Source: Pseudomonas sp. RIT288
GTDB lineage: Bacteria > Pseudomonadota > Gammaproteobacteria > Pseudomonadales > Pseudomonadaceae
NCBI RefSeq assembly: GCF_000631985.1
Contig: NZ_JFYN01000043.1
Location: forward strand, 1-64,000
Direction of reading: 5' to 3'
DNA: 64,000 nucleotides
The position numbers and the translations under genes are program-made. A model generated the notes under the pieces. That model searched no databases and was not told the origin of the DNA. It was given only the letters and a program-made list of their open reading frames with translations. Below, in pieces: positions 26,901 to 35,102 of the stretch. The number at the start of each line of letters is the position of its first letter. Within the stretch, counting starts at the first letter, position 1.

Positions 26901-29472
26901 TTTTGTGGTGCGCTGGATGCGACCGGTGCGTGAGTGCCGCGAATTGCTGCGTCGTGCACTCAGCGCCGGCAACCGCATCGGCGATTTGCCTTATGCAGCC
27001 TATGCCGGCAATAGCCTGATTTCCGATTTGTTGTTTATTGGCGAGCCGCTGGCGCGAGTGCAAGTTCAGGCCGAGGCGGGGTTGGCCTATGCGCAGAAGA
27101 TTCGCTTCGGTCTGGTGGTGAGTTTCATCAGTTGCCAACGCGCTCTGATTCGCATGCTGCGCGGGCAGACGCCGCAGTTTGGCTGTTTCAACGATGAGCA
27201 CTTTGACGAGGCAAGTTTCGAGACGAACCTTGCCGCCCCGGATCTGGCGCTTGCTCGCGCCAAATATTGGGTGCGTAAGCTGCAGGCACGCTATTTGGCC
27301 GGGGATTACCCGGCGGCCATCGCCTGCGCAGCGCAGGCAAAGGCTTTGTTGTGGGTGATCTCCTCGTTTTTCGAAGAGGCCGAATATCACTTTTACGCCG
27401 CCTTGACCTTGGCTGCTGTCGCCGAATCAGAGCCTGACCTGCAGCGCCTGAATGAACATCTCGATCATCTGCAAGTCTGGGCGCAACAATGTGCGCAGAC
27501 TTTTGCCAGTCAGACGGCGCTGGTCGCTGCTGAAATCGCCCGGGTTGCGGGGCAGTTGATCGAAGCGCAGGCGTTGTACGAACAGGCGATTCAACTGGCC
27601 GAGGACCACGGTTTTGTGCATGTCGAAGCCTTGGCCAACGAACTCGCCGCGCGCTTCTACAGCGCCCGTGGTCTGGACAAGATCGCCCGCCTTTACATGC
27701 AGGACGCGCGCTACGGTTATCGACGTTGGGGCGCCGAGGGCAAGGTGCGACAACTGGAACGATGCCACCGCTATTTGCGCCATGAAGAGGCGTCGCCCAA
27801 CCCGACGGCGACCATCATCACCCCGGTCGAGCATCTGGATCTGGCCACGGTGCTCAAGGTGTCCCAGGCCGTTTCAGGCGAAATTGTCCTGGATCGATTG
27901 ATCGAAATGGTCATGCGCACCGCCATCGAACAGGCTGGCGCCGAGCACGGTCTGCTGATTTTGACTGAGGAGGACACGCCCTATATTGCTGCGCGAACCA
28001 GCGTAGGTGCCGATAGCACGCAGTTGTGCAATGAGCCGGTGACCACGACGGCGTTGGCCGAATCGGTGCTCTACCGGACCCTGCGCACGGGCGAAAGCCT
28101 GTGCCTGGACGATGCCGTTGCCGATCCGGCCTTCGCCGCTGACCTGTACGTTCACCAGCGTGGCGCCCGTTCGATCCTGTGCCTGCCATTGATGAATCAG
28201 GGCCGGATCGTCGGGGCGCTGTACCTGGAAAACAACCTGTCTGGCGGTGTGTTCAGCCCGGCGCGTTTTGCCGTGCTGCGACTGGTGGCTTCACAGGCTG
28301 CGATCTCGCTGGACAACGCGCGACTGTATCGCGACGTCGCCGAACGTGAGGCGAAGATTCGGCGGCTGGTCGACGCCAACATCATCGGCATCATCGTCTG
28401 GAATATTGAAGGGGAGATTATTGAAGCCAACGACGCATTTCTGCGCATGGTCGGTTACGAACGCGAAGATTTACTCTCGCGCAGGGTGCATTGGCGAGAC
28501 ATGACCCCGCCGCCATTGCGCGCGGAAAGTGAAGATGCTCTGGCGACCGCGATCCGCACCGGGCGCGCTCAGCCGTTCGAAAAGGAATACATCCGCAAGG
28601 ATGGCAGCCGCCTGCCGGTGATCGTCGGTCTGGCCGCGTTCGAAGCCAGTCAGCAGCAGGGCGTGGCATTCGTCCTCGACCTGAGCGAACGCAAGCAGGC
28701 TGAAGAACAAGTGCGCGAGAGCGAACGCCTATATCGCCAGGTACAAGCGGAACTGTCCCACGCCAATCGCGTGGCGACCATGGGCCAGTTGGCGGCGTCC
28801 ATTGCCCATGAAGTCAACCAGCCGCTCGCCGCCACCGTGACCAATGCCAACGCCGCGTTGCGCTGGCTCGGCGCGCAACCGGCGAACATCGACGAGGTTG
28901 AGCAGGGCCTCAGGCGCATCATCAACGATGGCAATCGCGCGGCCGAGGTGCTCGGACGCATCCGCGCACTGATCCGCAAGACGCCACCGCAACGCCAGGC
29001 GCTGAACCTCAACGCGGTAGTGGGCGAAATGGTCGGGTTCACGCGCGGTGAGGCGGCACGATGCGGGGCTGTGATCAGCACGCAATTGGCCAGCGACTTG
29101 CCTGCGGTATTGGCCGACCGGGTCGAATTGCAGCAGGTCCTGCTCAACCTGATCATAAATGCCCTGGAAGCAATGGAGGTAATGGAGGCGGGCGAGCGCA
29201 GACTGCTGATCACCAGCGAATCCGTCGCAGATAACGTTCGGATCATGGTCAGCGACTCCGGGCCGGGATTCGCTTGCGAGCGTGCAGAGGAAGTTTTCAC
29301 CGCGTTCTACACCACCAAATCGACCGGGCTGGGCATGGGGCTGTCGATTTGCCGCACTATCATCGAAGCCCATGGCGGACGCTTGTGGGCAGAGGCCAAT
29401 TTGCCGTTGGGTGCGCGAGTGTTATTTACGCTGGCGTCGTGCAAGAGCGTTGCAACCCTTCAGCGATCGTAG
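23953..29472 (+). CDS. Trifunctional kinase-like/AAA ATPase/sensor histidine kinase
   Basis: 1839 aa from GTG 23953; ATG 23986 is an alternative. Residues about 1-290 are a protein-kinase fold with HKDLKPQH (132-139), GFG in place of DFG (153-155), APEQ (181-184) and DLYAFG (197-202). Next come an AAA/STAND ATPase (Walker A GYSGIGKSS ~334-343, Walker B LALFLDDLQ ~459-467) and a long helical TPR-like region. These are followed by GAF (~1291-1455), PAS (~1463-1583), HisKA with His1619 (IAHEVNQP) and HATPase_c with TTKSTGLGMGLS. It would phosphorylate the adjacent FixJ-type regulator. Kinase-lobe residues look degraded. No membrane helices are seen, so it is cytoplasmic. Confidence 0.92.
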   Translation: MAKKPLTVSTRMASKKQILWDDVERVFYREAGQGEGSPSVLVVRPTLDQPLPATLDRLAHEYSLKGELGSQWALQPQALVHAGGATRLMFDDPGGEPLSRLLVTPLETQTCLLHAINIAVALGHVHQCGLVHKDLKPQHILVNCHDGQARLTGFGLASRLPRERQAPAPPETIAGTLAYMAPEQTGRMNRSIDSRSDLYAFGVTLYQMLTGSLPFSANDPMEWVHCHIARLPMPACERVATIPVMLSRVVMKLLAKTAEARYQTAAGVEHDLRRCLDEWRRTRQIQVFTLNEQGAIDRLLIPEKLYGREREVQTLIDAFAQVVKTSSPRLVLVSGYSGIGKSSVVSELHKVLVPSRGLFAAGKFDQYQRDIPYATLVQAFQGLVRTLLGKRREVLADWRAALLQALSPNARLMTELIPELKLIIGEPPPVPELEPQQAQQRFMGVLQRFIGVFARPEHPLALFLDDLQWLDAATLDLLEDLLTRSDLGHLLLVGAYRDNEVDADHPLNGKLQAMRTAGVHIDEIRLAALAGVHIEQLIAESLRCPPASIVALARLVLDKTYGNPFFVIQFLHALFEEQLLVYDHQFSRWRWDLALINAKGYTDNVVDLMLGKLARLPLDTRQALQQLACLGNVARIDTLAAVLDLSPVRVRAVLWPAVRQELVEFHEGTCAFAHDRIHEAAYSLIADAERAQRHLRIGRLLALQTQREGREDAIFEIVGQLNRGASLISARAEREQLAEFNLLAGQRAKASTAYTSALTYLGAGAAMLGEQDGDSRHELGFALALNRAECEFLTGQLALAEARLAALAERATSTVERAAVTCLQMDVYLLLDRSDRAVNVCLAYLRQVGIDWTAHPDDQQVRFEYQQIWTQLGERSIEQLIDLPLMEDPALLVTLDALSKLFAPALQSDANLACLTICKAVSLSLQHGNCDASCMLYANVMRVAGPRFGDYAAGYRFGRLGCDLVDRRGLTRYEARTYLCFSIFVVRWMRPVRECRELLRRALSAGNRIGDLPYAAYAGNSLISDLLFIGEPLARVQVQAEAGLAYAQKIRFGLVVSFISCQRALIRMLRGQTPQFGCFNDEHFDEASFETNLAAPDLALARAKYWVRKLQARYLAGDYPAAIACAAQAKALLWVISSFFEEAEYHFYAALTLAAVAESEPDLQRLNEHLDHLQVWAQQCAQTFASQTALVAAEIARVAGQLIEAQALYEQAIQLAEDHGFVHVEALANELAARFYSARGLDKIARLYMQDARYGYRRWGAEGKVRQLERCHRYLRHEEASPNPTATIITPVEHLDLATVLKVSQAVSGEIVLDRLIEMVMRTAIEQAGAEHGLLILTEEDTPYIAARTSVGADSTQLCNEPVTTTALAESVLYRTLRTGESLCLDDAVADPAFAADLYVHQRGARSILCLPLMNQGRIVGALYLENNLSGGVFSPARFAVLRLVASQAAISLDNARLYRDVAEREAKIRRLVDANIIGIIVWNIEGEIIEANDAFLRMVGYEREDLLSRRVHWRDMTPPPLRAESEDALATAIRTGRAQPFEKEYIRKDGSRLPVIVGLAAFEASQQQGVAFVLDLSERKQAEEQVRESERLYRQVQAELSHANRVATMGQLAASIAHEVNQPLAATVTNANAALRWLGAQPANIDEVEQGLRRIINDGNRAAEVLGRIRALIRKTPPQRQALNLNAVVGEMVGFTRGEAARCGAVISTQLASDLPAVLADRVELQQVLLNLIINALEAMEVMEAGERRLLITSESVADNVRIMVSDSGPGFACERAEEVFTAFYTTKSTGLGMGLSICRTIIEAHGGRLWAEANLPLGARVLFTLASCKSVATLQRS

Positions 29473-29527
29473 CCGGGGAGGCAATTGGCGGCCGTCTCGG
29501 GTGCTTTGTTGGCTGGGCTGACGCCAT

Positions 29528-29620
29528 CGCGAGCAGGCTCACTCCTACAGTGGGTTTTGCAGTGCTCAAGAATATTGTGCCGGGCACCAAACCTGCAGGA
29601 GTGAGCCTGCTTGCGAAAAG
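29528..29620. repeat. REP doublet
   Basis: ATCGCGAGCAGGCTCACTCC (inverted) and GGAGTGAGCCTGCTTGCG (direct) face each other across about 45 bp, in the 29473-29762 gap after the hybrid kinase. This is the same REP family as at 9176 and 10279. No gene is supported in this gap. Confidence 0.87.
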
Positions 29621-29762
29621 GGCACCCAGGGTGTCTGGATTTATTCATCACCATTCTGGACACAGTGTTTGTCCAACCGACCGGTTTTTGCCGTGCGCTT
29701 CAACCCCTAACATCGTCTCCACTCCGTGAACAGACACGGTTCCCCATGAGACGGTGAACATC

Positions 29763-30014
29763 ATGAAACTTGCAAGAATCGCTCTTCTTCTGGCCCTTGG
29801 CGGTATCGGCGCGCAAGCCTTTGCGGCGGACGAAACCGCGCAAGTCGAGGCCTACAACGCCGCCGCTCAAGCAGACATCGCCCACGTGGTGTCGATCTCC
29901 GAAGCGGCCAATCAGTGCGGCGCGGTGCCGGTGCAGATGACTTATGAAGACTCGAACGGTGCGCGGCATGTCGTGCAATACCAGGTGATGGGCAGCGGTT
30001 GTTCCAACGGTTGA
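29763..30014 (+). CDS. DUF2790 periplasmic protein
   Basis: 83 aa from ATG 29763. A signal peptide (MKLARIALLLALGGIGAQAF, cut after AFA) is followed by ETAQVEAY, then SISEAANQCGAVPVQMTYED and HVVQYQVMGSGC, the DUF2790 pattern. Two cysteines probably form a disulfide in the periplasm. DUF2790 proteins are small Pseudomonas proteins often found near two-component systems and copper/stress genes; their role is not known. A GTG nine bases upstream is in frame but less likely as the start. Confidence 0.88.
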   Translation: MKLARIALLLALGGIGAQAFAADETAQVEAYNAAAQADIAHVVSISEAANQCGAVPVQMTYEDSNGARHVVQYQVMGSGCSNG

Positions 30015-30059
30015 TGTCGGTGCAGGCGCTGGAGGGTCGACACTCCAGGTCTGCGGCAC

Positions 30060-31004
30060 CTAAGCGTTGACGAGTTCTTTGGCCGCGGCCATGTCTTCAT
30101 CGGATGCCAGCAGTTGCGGGATGGCGGTTTTCAGGAACTCCACCCAGGTCTTGATTTTGGCGTCGACGAATTTGCGCGACGGGTAGATCGCGAACAGGTT
30201 GTATTCCTCCAGGCGGTACTGCGGCAGTACCCGCACCAGCGTTCCTCCGACCAATCCTTCGACGGCTGATGCCAGCGGCTGAATGCCGATGCCCATACCA
30301 TTTCTGATCGCCGTGGCCATGCCGTCGGCGGTGTTGATGTGGAAAGGGGAGTCGGGGATATTCTGCGTTTCCATGCCTTGTGGGCCTTCGAACACCCAGT
30401 TTTCTGCGGGCATCACCGTGTTGACGATGCGCAGGCAGTCGTGCGCGGCGAGGTCGGCGGGTGAGGCGGGGGGGCCGTGTTTGGCCAGGTACGACGGTGA
30501 CGCGCAGAGAATGCTGTAAGTGGTACCGAGGCGTTGCGCGACGAAGCCGGAATCGGGCAGGTCGCGGGCGAGGACGATCGACATGTCGTAGCTTTCTTCG
30601 AGCAGGTCGGGCAGGCGATTGCTCAGGGTCAGGTCGAACATCACCGTAGGGTGAATCTCGCGGTAGCGGGCGATCGCATTGATCACGTAGTGGTTGCCGA
30701 TGGCGGCCATGGCGTGGATCTTCAGGCGCCCAACCGGCAAGATCTGGGCGGTGCCGGCTTCGTCATCGGCTTCGCGCAGGTCATCGAGGATTTTTTCGGC
30801 ACGCTGCAAATAACGCACGCCGGCTTCGGTCAGGGCGAGGCGGCGGGTGGTGCGGTTGATCAGGCGCGTGTGCAACCGCGTTTCGAGGCTGGAGACGGCT
30901 TTGGAGACGTTGGTCGTGGTGGTATCGAGCACATCGGCCGCAGCGGTGAAGCTGCCGCTCTGAGCGACGGCGACGAAGCAGCGCAGGGTCTGAATAACGT
31001 CCAT
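30060..31004 (-). CDS. LysR-family transcriptional regulator
   Basis: 314 aa from ATG 31004 (MDVIQTLRCFVAVAQSGSF). The longer frame upstream reads through low-complexity Pro/Arg sequence and is rejected. The HTH (DTTTTNVSKAVSSLETRL) and the effector domain (HPTVMFDLTLSNRLPDLLEE) are typical of the CrgA-like branch. No divergent catabolic gene is present: the upstream region holds the palindromic control module of hcp instead. It could be unrelated to the secretion locus. Confidence 0.87.
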   Translation of the reverse strand: MDVIQTLRCFVAVAQSGSFTAAADVLDTTTTNVSKAVSSLETRLHTRLINRTTRRLALTEAGVRYLQRAEKILDDLREADDEAGTAQILPVGRLKIHAMAAIGNHYVINAIARYREIHPTVMFDLTLSNRLPDLLEESYDMSIVLARDLPDSGFVAQRLGTTYSILCASPSYLAKHGPPASPADLAAHDCLRIVNTVMPAENWVFEGPQGMETQNIPDSPFHINTADGMATAIRNGMGIGIQPLASAVEGLVGGTLVRVLPQYRLEEYNLFAIYPSRKFVDAKIKTWVEFLKTAIPQLLASDEDMAAAKELVNA

Positions 31005-31239
31005 CGTTGTTGTTGGCTCTGTGGCTGGGATGGCCATTCTAGGGTTTGCCGTGGGTGGTGTTGCAAATGTTTGCGAGCGAGGGGCGGGCGCATGGCGGGT
31101 GAAGGGCTTGAAGATATTCTGGCGCCGGGGCTTGCGGTGGTGTTCTGCGGGATCAATCGGGGTTGCTCGCGGCTGCGTATGTGGCATTTACAGGGGCAGA
31201 AGGTGGTGGCGTCAGCGCCGAAAATCTGAACATCACTAC

Positions 31240-31362
31240 TGCGCAAAAAGTTGCGCAGTTGTTTCGCGGATTTCAGCCGAAAACCCCCTTCAAACCTCTC
31301 TAGATCATGGTTTTCAGCCAAGTGCGCAAGAAGTTGCACAGTACTGCGCAACTTCTTGCGCA
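31240..31362 (+). promoter_or_regulatory. Triple inverted-repeat activator module upstream of hcp
   Basis: There are three 18-bp sites of pattern TGCGCAA-N4-TTGCGCA: TGCGCAAAAAGTTGCGCA (31240-31257), TGCGCAAGAAGTTGCACA (31323-31340) and TGCGCAACTTCTTGCGCA (31345-31362). The last two together make a 44-bp near-perfect palindrome centred on AGTACT. The spacing is 83 then 22 bp, and 103 bp from the last site to the -24 element, identical to the module before the second rhs. I infer upstream activating sites for a sigma-54 enhancer-binding protein. Confidence 0.8.
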
Positions 31363-31447
31363 CTTTTTTCTGTTTGTCGAAGTTTAAAACGCCAGAACGC
31401 GAAGGTATTGCTGGCAAGCCCTTGATCCGTAATAGCTAGACGATGAC

Positions 31448-31463
31448 TGGCACGGAATTTGAT
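31448..31463 (+). promoter_or_regulatory. Sigma-54-like promoter of hcp
   Basis: TGGCACG-GAAT-TTGAT compares with the -24/-12 consensus TGGCACG-N4-TTGCW. The -24 part is perfect and the -12 part has A in place of C. It lies 71 bp before the hcp start codon and 103 bp after the last inverted-repeat site. Confidence 0.7.
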
Positions 31464-31480
31464 CTCTGAGCAGGCACCCG

Positions 31481-31500
31481 GACAGGCAATGGTGCCTGTC
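31481..31500 (+). other. Hairpin in the hcp leader
   Basis: GACAGGCA-ATGG-TGCCTGTC is a perfect 8-bp stem with a 4-base loop in the 5' untranslated region. It ends 20 bases before the GGAG ribosome site and may affect translation or mRNA stability. Confidence 0.5.
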
Positions 31501-31533
31501 GGTTGTGTATTTTCGAGCAAGGAGAGCATCCCC

Positions 31534-32049
31534 ATGGCAACACCAGCGTACATGTCCGTCACTGGCGAAAAACAAGGTCTGATCACTGCCGGCGCGTTCA
31601 CCGCCGACTCCGTGGGCAACACCTTCCAGGAAGGCCACGAAGACCAGGTCATGGTTCAGGCTTTCACCCACGACGTGATCATCCCGCGTGATCCGCAATC
31701 CGGTCAGCCAACCGGTCAGCGCGTGCACAAGCCAGTGGTCATCACCAAGGTCTACGACAAGGCTTCGCCTCTGCTGCAAGCGGCACTGACTTCCGGCGAG
31801 CGCATGAGCGAAATCGTTATCCAGTGGTACCGCACTTCGGCTCAAGGTACCCAGGAGCACTACTACACCACCAAACTGGAAGACGCGATCATCGTCGCCA
31901 TCAACAACAAGATGCACAACTGCCAGGACCCGTCAAACGCCCACTTCACCCACTTGGAAGAAGTGCAGTTCACCTACCGCAAAATCACCTGGACCCACGA
32001 AGTCTCCGGTACTTCGGGTTCCGATGACTGGCGTGCTCCAGTCGTTTAA
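31534..32049 (+). CDS. hcp: Type VI secretion tube protein Hcp
   Basis: 171 aa from ATG 31534 with GGAG upstream. The sequence begins MATPAYMSVTGEKQGLITAG and contains GHEDQVMVQAFTHDV, VHKPVVITKVYDKASPLLQA and the closing FTYRKITWTHEVSGTSGSDDW. This is the Hcp family whose hexameric rings form the inner tube of the T6SS and carry effectors. It is the first gene of the hcp-vgrG-rhs-immunity-PAAR cluster and has a sigma-54-like promoter. No core T6SS genes (TssB/C, ClpV and so on) are in the window, so this is an accessory island served by an apparatus elsewhere. Confidence 0.95.
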   Translation: MATPAYMSVTGEKQGLITAGAFTADSVGNTFQEGHEDQVMVQAFTHDVIIPRDPQSGQPTGQRVHKPVVITKVYDKASPLLQAALTSGERMSEIVIQWYRTSAQGTQEHYYTTKLEDAIIVAINNKMHNCQDPSNAHFTHLEEVQFTYRKITWTHEVSGTSGSDDWRAPVV

Positions 32050-32177
32050 TCGCGACTGATGGTTGTACTGCCCCGGCCAGTGCGGTTGGCCGGGGCGGCT
32101 TTGACCTACAGAATTTATTGCGTGCGCCACGCTTCATGGAAACGGCGCCCGTCGCAGCATTGCGCGAGGAACAAGGG

Positions 32178-35102
32178 ATGTTCTCACCGGCCAATCAACC
32201 TCATTTCAATCTGACCATCGATGGCGCGGACAGCGATTTCCAGGTGCTGTCGTTCACCGGGAAAGAGGCGCTCAACACCCCCTTCGAGTTCGAGCTGGAA
32301 CTGGTCAGTGAGAAAGCCTCGATCAACCTCGAAAGCCTGCTGCACAAACTCGCGTTCCTGCAGCTGTCGCCCAGCGGCACGGGGATTCACGGGCTGATCT
32401 ACAGCATCGCCCAGGGCGAGGCCGGCAAACGCCTGACCCGCTACAAAATTTCCCTGCGCCCGCAGCTGGCCTACCTCGCGCATCGAGTCAATCAGCGCAT
32501 TTTCCAGCAGATGACTGTGCAGCAGATCATCAGCAAGGTCCTGGAAGAACACGGCATCCTCGCCAGCGATTACCACTTCCAGCTCAGCGCGATTTATCCC
32601 GAGCGCATTTACTGCGTGCAGTACGACGAAAGCGATCTGCATTTCGTCCAGCGCCTGTGCGAGGAGGAGGGGATTCACTACCACTTCCAGCACACGGCCA
32701 GCGGCCACAAACTGATGTTCGGCGATGACCAGACGGTGTTCCCGAAACTCGCGCCAGTGGCTTATCAGCAGGACTCCGGACTGGTCGCCGACCAACCGGT
32801 GGTCAAGCGTTTCGGGCTGCGTCTGGCGACCCGCACCAGTCGCACCACACGCCGTGATTACGACTTCGTCAAACCGAAGATCGAACTCGAAAGCGATGCC
32901 AAGAGCAGCGCTCAGCCGGACCTGGAAGATTACGATTACCCGGGTCGTTTCGTCGATCGCGAGCGCGGTAAACACCTGGCCAATCGCGCACTGGAACGCC
33001 ATCGCAGCGACTATCGTCTGGCCGAGGGCAACAGCGATCAGCCGATTCTGGTCAGCGGGCATTTTCTCGCCCTCACCGAACACGCCAACCCGACCTGGAA
33101 CGATCTGTGGCTGCTGACCGAGATCTTCCACGAAGGCAAGCAGCCGCAGGTGCTCGAAGAGTCGGTGACCAGCGACACCACCGACCTCAAGGACGATTTC
33201 CACCAGGGCTACCGCAACCGCTTCAGCGCCATCCCGTGGGACGTGCCTTACCGTCCGCCGCTCGATCACCCGAAACCGAAAGTGCTCGGCACCCAGAGCG
33301 CCGTGGTCTGCGGCCCTGAGGGCGAAGAGATCTATTGCGACCAGTACGGCCGGGTGAAGGTGCAGTTCTTCTGGGATCGCGAAGGCAAGCACGACGACAT
33401 GACCAGTTGCTGGATGCGTGTCGCGTCGAGCTGGGCAGCGGAAACCTTTGGCTCGATCAACATCCCGCGGGTCGGCATGGAGGTGTTGATCACCTTCCTT
33501 GAAGGCGATCCCGATCAGCCGCTGATCACCGGTTGCCTGTACCACGGCGCGAATCTGCCACCGTACAAACTGCCGGACTTCAAAACCCTGGCCACGGTCA
33601 AGAGCAAGGAATACAAGGGCAGCCGCGCCAATGAACTGCGTATCGACGACACCACCAGCGAGATCAGCATTGCGCTGCGCAGTGACCACGGCGCGAGTGC
33701 GATCAACCTCGGCTACCTGACCCATCCACGCCCGAGCGGCGGTCAGCCGCGTGGCGAAGGGTTCGAATTGCGCACCGACCGCCACGGCGCAGTGCGTGCC
33801 GGGGCCGGTCTGCTGATCACCACCGAGCCGCGCCCGAATGAATCCAAGCACCACAAGGATTTACCGGAGACCGCTGAACGCCTCGCGACGGCCAGCGATC
33901 AGCAAGACGGTTTTGCGGTGCAGGCCAAAGAGTTTCAAGCGCAGGAGGCGGGTGATCAGGACGACGTGGCCAAGGCCTTGCACGCGCAGCATCAAGGCGT
34001 GCTCGGCAGTGGCCCGGCGAACATGACCGCCAATGAATTCCCTGAATTCACCGAGCCGCATCTGGTGCTCGCGAGTCCCGCCGGTATCGCCCTGACCACG
34101 CCGCGCTCCAGCCATATCGCCACCGGTGAACACCTGGCGCTGAGCAGCACCGGGCACACCAGTTTTTCCATCGGCAAACGTCTGCTGGCGAGTGCCAGCC
34201 GTGGCATGCGCCTGTTCGTGCAGAGCATGGGCTGGCGCCTGGTGGCGGCGTCCGGCGACATCGACGTCAAGGCGCTGAAGGACAGCATCAACCTGCTGGC
34301 CAAACTCAACATCACCGCCAACGCCGACCGCATCACCATCACCGCGAAAACCGAACTGGTGATTCAGGGGGGTGGCAGCGCGACCACTTACAACGCCGGC
34401 GGCATCACCCACGCCACCACGGGCCCGTACACCGCGCACGCGGCGAACTTCGCCTACACCGGGGCGAAAAGTCTGGCCGGGGTGTTCCCGGAGCCGCCGA
34501 AACCGGGCAAGGGCAATCTGGAGCTGTTCAACCAGTACGCCGGGCGTCAGGGCGTCAAGGAAGGCGACTACGAAGTCATCGATGCGCTGGGCAAAAGCAT
34601 CAAGGGCAAGCTCGACGCCAAGGGCTTCGCCAGTGTGTCTGGCGCCGCACCGGGGCCGGCGCGCGTGCTGTTCGGGAAGGACCCGGCGGACACCTGGAGC
34701 GACGGCAGCTACATCGGCAAAGCGGAGTGGCCGCTGAACCCGCCAGGCACTGAAGAGGTGCCGAGCCAGGTGCAGGCGATGGTTGCACAGGCGCTGCCGA
34801 ACAAGAACTGGGACATGCTGGAGAAGGGCAAGGACATGGCGCAAACAGGGATGAATGCGATGCAGACTGCGCAAGGCGCAATGCAAACGGCGCAGCAGGT
34901 GAAAGGGGCGGTGCAGGGTGGGGCGGCCGGGTTGCCGAAACTGGCGAGTGCGGCGCTGCCAAGTGCTTCGGGGATTCTGGGGGCGGCGAGCAAGAGCGGC
35001 AAGTTGCCGGGGCTGCCGGCGCCGACGCTACCGAAGCCTTCCTTGAAAACCCCGGACTTGAGTTTCGTTTCCACTCTGCTGCCCGGTGAGAAGTTGTCAT
35101 GA
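32178..35102 (+). CDS. vgrG: Type VI secretion tip protein VgrG
   Basis: 974 aa from ATG 32178 (MFSPANQPHFNLTIDGADSD; GAGG upstream). The gp27-like part (about 1-370) and gp5-like OB part are followed by the beta-prism repeats (DUF2345-like, about 560-770). The C-terminal extension contains a transthyretin-like segment (DYEVIDALGKSIKGKLDAKG at about 795-815) and a long Ala/Gln/Gly-rich tail, a kind of tail used to dock effectors. The stop overlaps the next gene's start (ATGA at 35099-35102), so VgrG and the Rhs protein are translationally coupled, as expected for a spike and its cargo. Confidence 0.94.
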   Translation: MFSPANQPHFNLTIDGADSDFQVLSFTGKEALNTPFEFELELVSEKASINLESLLHKLAFLQLSPSGTGIHGLIYSIAQGEAGKRLTRYKISLRPQLAYLAHRVNQRIFQQMTVQQIISKVLEEHGILASDYHFQLSAIYPERIYCVQYDESDLHFVQRLCEEEGIHYHFQHTASGHKLMFGDDQTVFPKLAPVAYQQDSGLVADQPVVKRFGLRLATRTSRTTRRDYDFVKPKIELESDAKSSAQPDLEDYDYPGRFVDRERGKHLANRALERHRSDYRLAEGNSDQPILVSGHFLALTEHANPTWNDLWLLTEIFHEGKQPQVLEESVTSDTTDLKDDFHQGYRNRFSAIPWDVPYRPPLDHPKPKVLGTQSAVVCGPEGEEIYCDQYGRVKVQFFWDREGKHDDMTSCWMRVASSWAAETFGSINIPRVGMEVLITFLEGDPDQPLITGCLYHGANLPPYKLPDFKTLATVKSKEYKGSRANELRIDDTTSEISIALRSDHGASAINLGYLTHPRPSGGQPRGEGFELRTDRHGAVRAGAGLLITTEPRPNESKHHKDLPETAERLATASDQQDGFAVQAKEFQAQEAGDQDDVAKALHAQHQGVLGSGPANMTANEFPEFTEPHLVLASPAGIALTTPRSSHIATGEHLALSSTGHTSFSIGKRLLASASRGMRLFVQSMGWRLVAASGDIDVKALKDSINLLAKLNITANADRITITAKTELVIQGGGSATTYNAGGITHATTGPYTAHAANFAYTGAKSLAGVFPEPPKPGKGNLELFNQYAGRQGVKEGDYEVIDALGKSIKGKLDAKGFASVSGAAPGPARVLFGKDPADTWSDGSYIGKAEWPLNPPGTEEVPSQVQAMVAQALPNKNWDMLEKGKDMAQTGMNAMQTAQGAMQTAQQVKGAVQGGAAGLPKLASAALPSASGILGAASKSGKLPGLPAPTLPKPSLKTPDLSFVSTLLPGEKLS

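Noticed and set aside
31005..31230. Small gene between the LysR and the inverted-repeat module
   Set aside because: Open frames here only continue from antisense of the LysR gene and have no ribosome site or recognisable product.
32184..33854. Long antisense frame in vgrG
   Set aside because: VgrG is convincing on the plus strand. This is a by-product of codon bias.
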